Assembly (NCBI RefSeq): GCF_031656215.1
Contig: NZ_CP134228.1
Location: forward strand, 868,001-932,000
DNA length: 64,000 nt
Source: Mesorhizobium koreense
Lineage (GTDB): Bacteria > Pseudomonadota > Alphaproteobacteria > Rhizobiales > Rhizobiaceae
Direction: 5' to 3'
Part shown: one piece after another, positions 61,984-64,000 of the stretch
Layout: each line of letters starts with the position of its first letter
Numbering within the stretch: position 1 is the stretch's first letter
Made by a program: the position numbers and the translations under genes
The notes under the pieces: generated by a model
Told to the model about the DNA's origin: nothing
What the model saw: only the letters and a program-made list of their open reading frames with translations
Database searches by the model: none

Positions 61984-62459
61984 GGTCAACTGATGGCTGG
62001 GTCTAATGCCCGTCGGCGATCGGTCGAAAGTCCTACGCTTCGAACGTAAAAAGCCCCGCCACCTTTCGGCAGCGAGGCGGAAATCGGATATTGATCGTGC
62101 CGTTACGATGGGCACGATCAGAGGGATGGTCAATTCATCCGATGGAAGTAGATCATGACGACCCAGCGTTGAGCTGTCGACCTCGACCATCGTCGCCCAA
62201 AGCTTGACGTCGTTGAAATTGGGCGGAGCATGGATTGCCGCCCACCCACGGTGAACGCTTGGCGCTGCATTCCCTCTCCTGGGTTACCCCTGTTCTTTTG
62301 CGATCGTGGGGAATGACGGCTTGGAAGATAATTTGGGCGGGGTTACCCAAGGCGTACAAGAGCGGACGCCGCGGCGAGTATCCATCAGCCGAAATGCAAA
62401 GCGCCGTTCGCATTTCCGTCGAGCACGTCGCCGCAATCGAGCAGGCAGCACACTTCGGT
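61984..62459. other. 476-base region with no supported gene
   Basis: Besides the two hairpins described at 62048-62120, the frames here (plus 62235-62528; minus 62153-62476) look like shadows: no ribosome-binding site, odd composition and no family. I see no promoter consensus in it. Confidence 0.4.
62048..62120 (-). ncRNA. Two-hairpin element ending in a family-B terminator
   Basis: Minus strand: GATCGTGCC-catcgtaac-GGCACGATC (perfect 9-base stem, 62093-62119), then 13 bases later GCCTCGCTGCC-GAAA-GGTGGCGGGGC and TTTTT (62048-62079). There is no ORF, so it could be a short RNA or the 3' end of a transcript. The terminator is almost identical to that at 52400. Confidence 0.35.
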
Positions 62460-63356
62460 TTACGGCATCCGGTCAAACCACCTCGGGATCAATGTTCCTT
62501 CGTCGCGGTGCCGACCACCCATGCCTGATGCCCAGAATGCGGCTGCAGCGCTGATAGCCAGCGATGCAGCGGTAACGAAAGCTGCCAGCACGGCGAAGTG
62601 TTTCGCGCGTTTTGCCTTCTGCTTAGCTTCTTCTGCTACTTGTTGTGCGTTGGTTATCATTGCGTCGACGCGGGTCTTGGCTTCATCCGCTGAAACACCG
62701 GTGCGCGCCGAAATAACTTGAGCCAGATATGCCCGGTCAGCCTCGGGAATGTCGCCCCGCGCTATCCCACGCGCCACTATCGCCGTCGCCTCATCGCGTG
62801 CATCGGCGCTATTGGTCGCTTCGGGACGGCTCGACCGGAAGGCGGTGTCGACCGCGCGGGACCAGGGACTGGCGCCTTGGGCAGCCTCCGCCATCTTCTC
62901 GACGGCAACCTGGGCCGCTCCGCTGGTGGCCTTCACTGCAGTTGTTGCGACACCGGTCGCGCTCAGCGCTAGGAAGAGCGCTCCGATAAGGACACCCAAG
63001 CCCCACATTACGAGCCCATGCATGCCATCACGTACGTCGGATTCATGCTCGCTCGCGTCATAGGCTCGGCGACGCATCCGCCCTGTGACGTATCCGCCAG
63101 CCATGAAGCTCGAAACCTGCACCCACACGAGCCAGAGGCCTAGAGCAATCGCCAACCCCACAGCCGAGATGCCGGAGTTGTCGAACGGCGATGTTAGCGA
63201 CAATCCGATGGCGGAGCCAAAGGTGATGAGCACAAGCGAGATTGCCGAAGCCACCACGGCGCCGGCGATCACGGCCGGCCAGTCCAGATAGCTTCGTGCG
63301 TCCGCAGTGGCGTCCTGACTGGCAACGATTGCAGTCTCTTCTTCAATGATGGTCAT
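62460..63356 (-). CDS. Conserved-type membrane protein (298 aa), unknown function
   Basis: Protein of 298 residues from the ATG at 63356 (start MTIIEEETAIVASQDATADA). Four or five membrane segments: about 25-50 (VIAGAVVASAISLVLITFGSAIGLSL), 60-90, 125-150 (LVMWGLGVLIGALFLALSATGVA) and 255-280. A periplasmic or cytoplasmic helix-rich middle (about 155-245) contains ATAIVARGIARGDIPEADRAYLAQVISARTGVSADEAKTRVDAM. I think similar proteins occur in many Rhizobiales stress-related clusters; no function is known. It follows a 24-residue membrane peptide gene by 23 bases. Confidence 0.78.
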   Translation of the reverse strand: MTIIEEETAIVASQDATADARSYLDWPAVIAGAVVASAISLVLITFGSAIGLSLTSPFDNSGISAVGLAIALGLWLVWVQVSSFMAGGYVTGRMRRRAYDASEHESDVRDGMHGLVMWGLGVLIGALFLALSATGVATTAVKATSGAAQVAVEKMAEAAQGASPWSRAVDTAFRSSRPEATNSADARDEATAIVARGIARGDIPEADRAYLAQVISARTGVSADEAKTRVDAMITNAQQVAEEAKQKAKRAKHFAVLAAFVTAASLAISAAAAFWASGMGGRHRDEGTLIPRWFDRMP

Positions 63357-63379
63357 GGTTAAGCCTCCGCAGCGGGAGC

Positions 63380-63454
63380 TCAGCGAAGCCCGAGGAAAGA
63401 AAGGATGAACATGATGATTACGATCAACCCGACGAGATAGATAATGCCGTTCAT
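63380..63454 (-). CDS. 24-residue membrane peptide
   Basis: MNGIIYLVGLIVIIMFILSF ending LGLR: one membrane helix and a basic C-terminal residue. GGGATAATCATC precedes the ATG. It is short, but the EcfG-type promoter 35 bases upstream and the gene for a 298-residue membrane protein 23 bases downstream support it as the first gene of that operon. Confidence 0.68.
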   Translation of the reverse strand: MNGIIYLVGLIVIIMFILSFLGLR

Positions 63455-63488
63455 GATGATTATCCCTGATGCAGATTGATCGCTCAGG

Positions 63489-63513
63489 AACGCCCATCGC
63501 CGCGCTTTGTTCC
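63489..63513 (-). promoter_or_regulatory. EcfG-type promoter for the membrane-peptide operon
   Basis: Minus strand GGAAC (63513-63509), 16-base spacer, CGTT (63492-63489); exact consensus, 35 bases before the start codon at 63454. Confidence 0.8.
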
Positions 63514-63704
63514 CCAAACACCACGCCGACAGGAGCGGCGCTTTACGCAATAGGGTGTAAAGCCTCGCCGGCGCGGGGAACCGGTCGGCATTCGGGGAGC
63601 CATAGGATAGGGAACACGCCCAGCCCGCGGAGAGCGTCGGACGGCCCACAGCTAAATGTGTCAAACTTTAATGCGGCAACCTCTCCTTCGGGCTATGGTC
63701 GCTC

Positions 63705-63935
63705 ATGAGCAGCCACCGAAAGACTGGTGCGAATGGCGTGGGCGCAGCGAGCGACGGCGACCACACGTTCACGTGTGCCGAGACGCCTTACACGATTGAA
63801 GAATTTGCCGAGAAATACGGACTGTCTCGCAAGGCTGCCGACGTGGTCCTCTTGGCGAACGGACCGTCTAGGCAAAAATCCGATGCCGGCGCTCGCGCAT
63901 TCCTGGCGGCCGTCGCTGCATTTCGCCGCCGGTAA
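63705..63935 (+). CDS. Hypothetical protein (76 aa)
   Basis: Protein of 76 residues, MSSHRKTGANGVGAASDGDH then TPYTIEEFAEKYGLSRKAADVVLLANGPSRQKSDAGARAFLAAVAAFRRR. The second half forms a helix-turn-helix-like pair (IEEFAEKYGLSRKAADVVL) that recalls DUF3606-type small proteins without their full motif. No clear ribosome-binding site. It is the last gene in the window. Confidence 0.55.
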   Translation: MSSHRKTGANGVGAASDGDHTFTCAETPYTIEEFAEKYGLSRKAADVVLLANGPSRQKSDAGARAFLAAVAAFRRR

Positions 63936-64000
63936 TCTCCCGCTCTTTGCACCCGAGCCAATCTTCTCGCTGGCCTATAAGAAGGAACCCCTAGGATATA

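Noticed and set aside
1-64000. CRISPR array
   Set aside because: No set of regularly spaced identical repeats was seen; the repeated terminator hairpins are kilobases apart.
39013-64000. Conjugation or replication genes that would make the island an intact ICE
   Set aside because: I found an integrase and an ArdC stump but no relaxase, type IV secretion, or replication genes in the window; they may lie beyond it or be lost.

Overview
The window reads as one strand of a high-GC alphaproteobacterial (Rhizobiales, most likely Rhizobiaceae-type) chromosome. Supporting signs are the pstSCAB-phoU-phoB order, the single-ATPase-domain XylG, the PhyR-NepR-EcfG general stress locus, DUF1328, DUF883, DUF1236 and BA14K-like proteins, and a rhizobial-type tRNA-Gly sequence.

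Positions 1-38,900 look like core chromosome and the genes are intact. In order: the high-affinity phosphate ABC transporter with PhoU and PhoB (1-5,160); a ROK regulator divergent from a xylose-type ABC transporter, xylFHG (5,180-9,870); the complete general stress response (GSR) module, with an HWE histidine kinase, PhyR, NepR, the ECF sigma factor EcfG, a single-domain receiver, a Crp/Fnr regulator and small envelope proteins (9,880-17,570); a Tad-type vWA protein, a secreted nuclease, DUF1674, HtpX, an RsmB-type methyltransferase, a heparinase-like protein and purH (17,880-26,570); envelope/hydrolase genes, argG, a Glu-type dehydrogenase and a LysE exporter (27,330-33,300); and an SsuABC-like transporter followed by a TctD/TctE-like two-component system (33,620-38,600).

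At 38,968-39,012 lies the 3' part of a tRNA-Gly(GCC) gene without its 5' half, followed by a tyrosine integrase at 39,199. I read this as one end (att site) of a genomic island that fills the rest of the window; the other end is not recognised here. The island carries an Lrp regulator with a 2-oxoacid dehydrogenase E1 (mdeB-like), toxin-antitoxin genes, and a long run of short, mostly uncharacterised genes, several of them envelope or stress-type proteins. It also holds many broken genes (frameshifts, a nonsense codon, IS66 and ArdC remnants), whereas the core half shows none.

The most notable signal is a set of GGAAC-N16/17-(N)GTT promoters matching the EcfG consensus. They sit before the kinase, a DUF1328 gene, phyR, nepR-ecfG, the AI-2E permease and the DUF883 operon in the core, and again before several orphan small genes in the island (48,044; 48,934; 57,130; 60,547; 61,959; 63,489). 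Two more (49,518 and 53,323) precede no protein gene but drive short related transcripts that end in nearly the same terminator hairpin: candidate stress-induced small RNAs. The island therefore looks like accessory cargo wired into the host general stress regulon.
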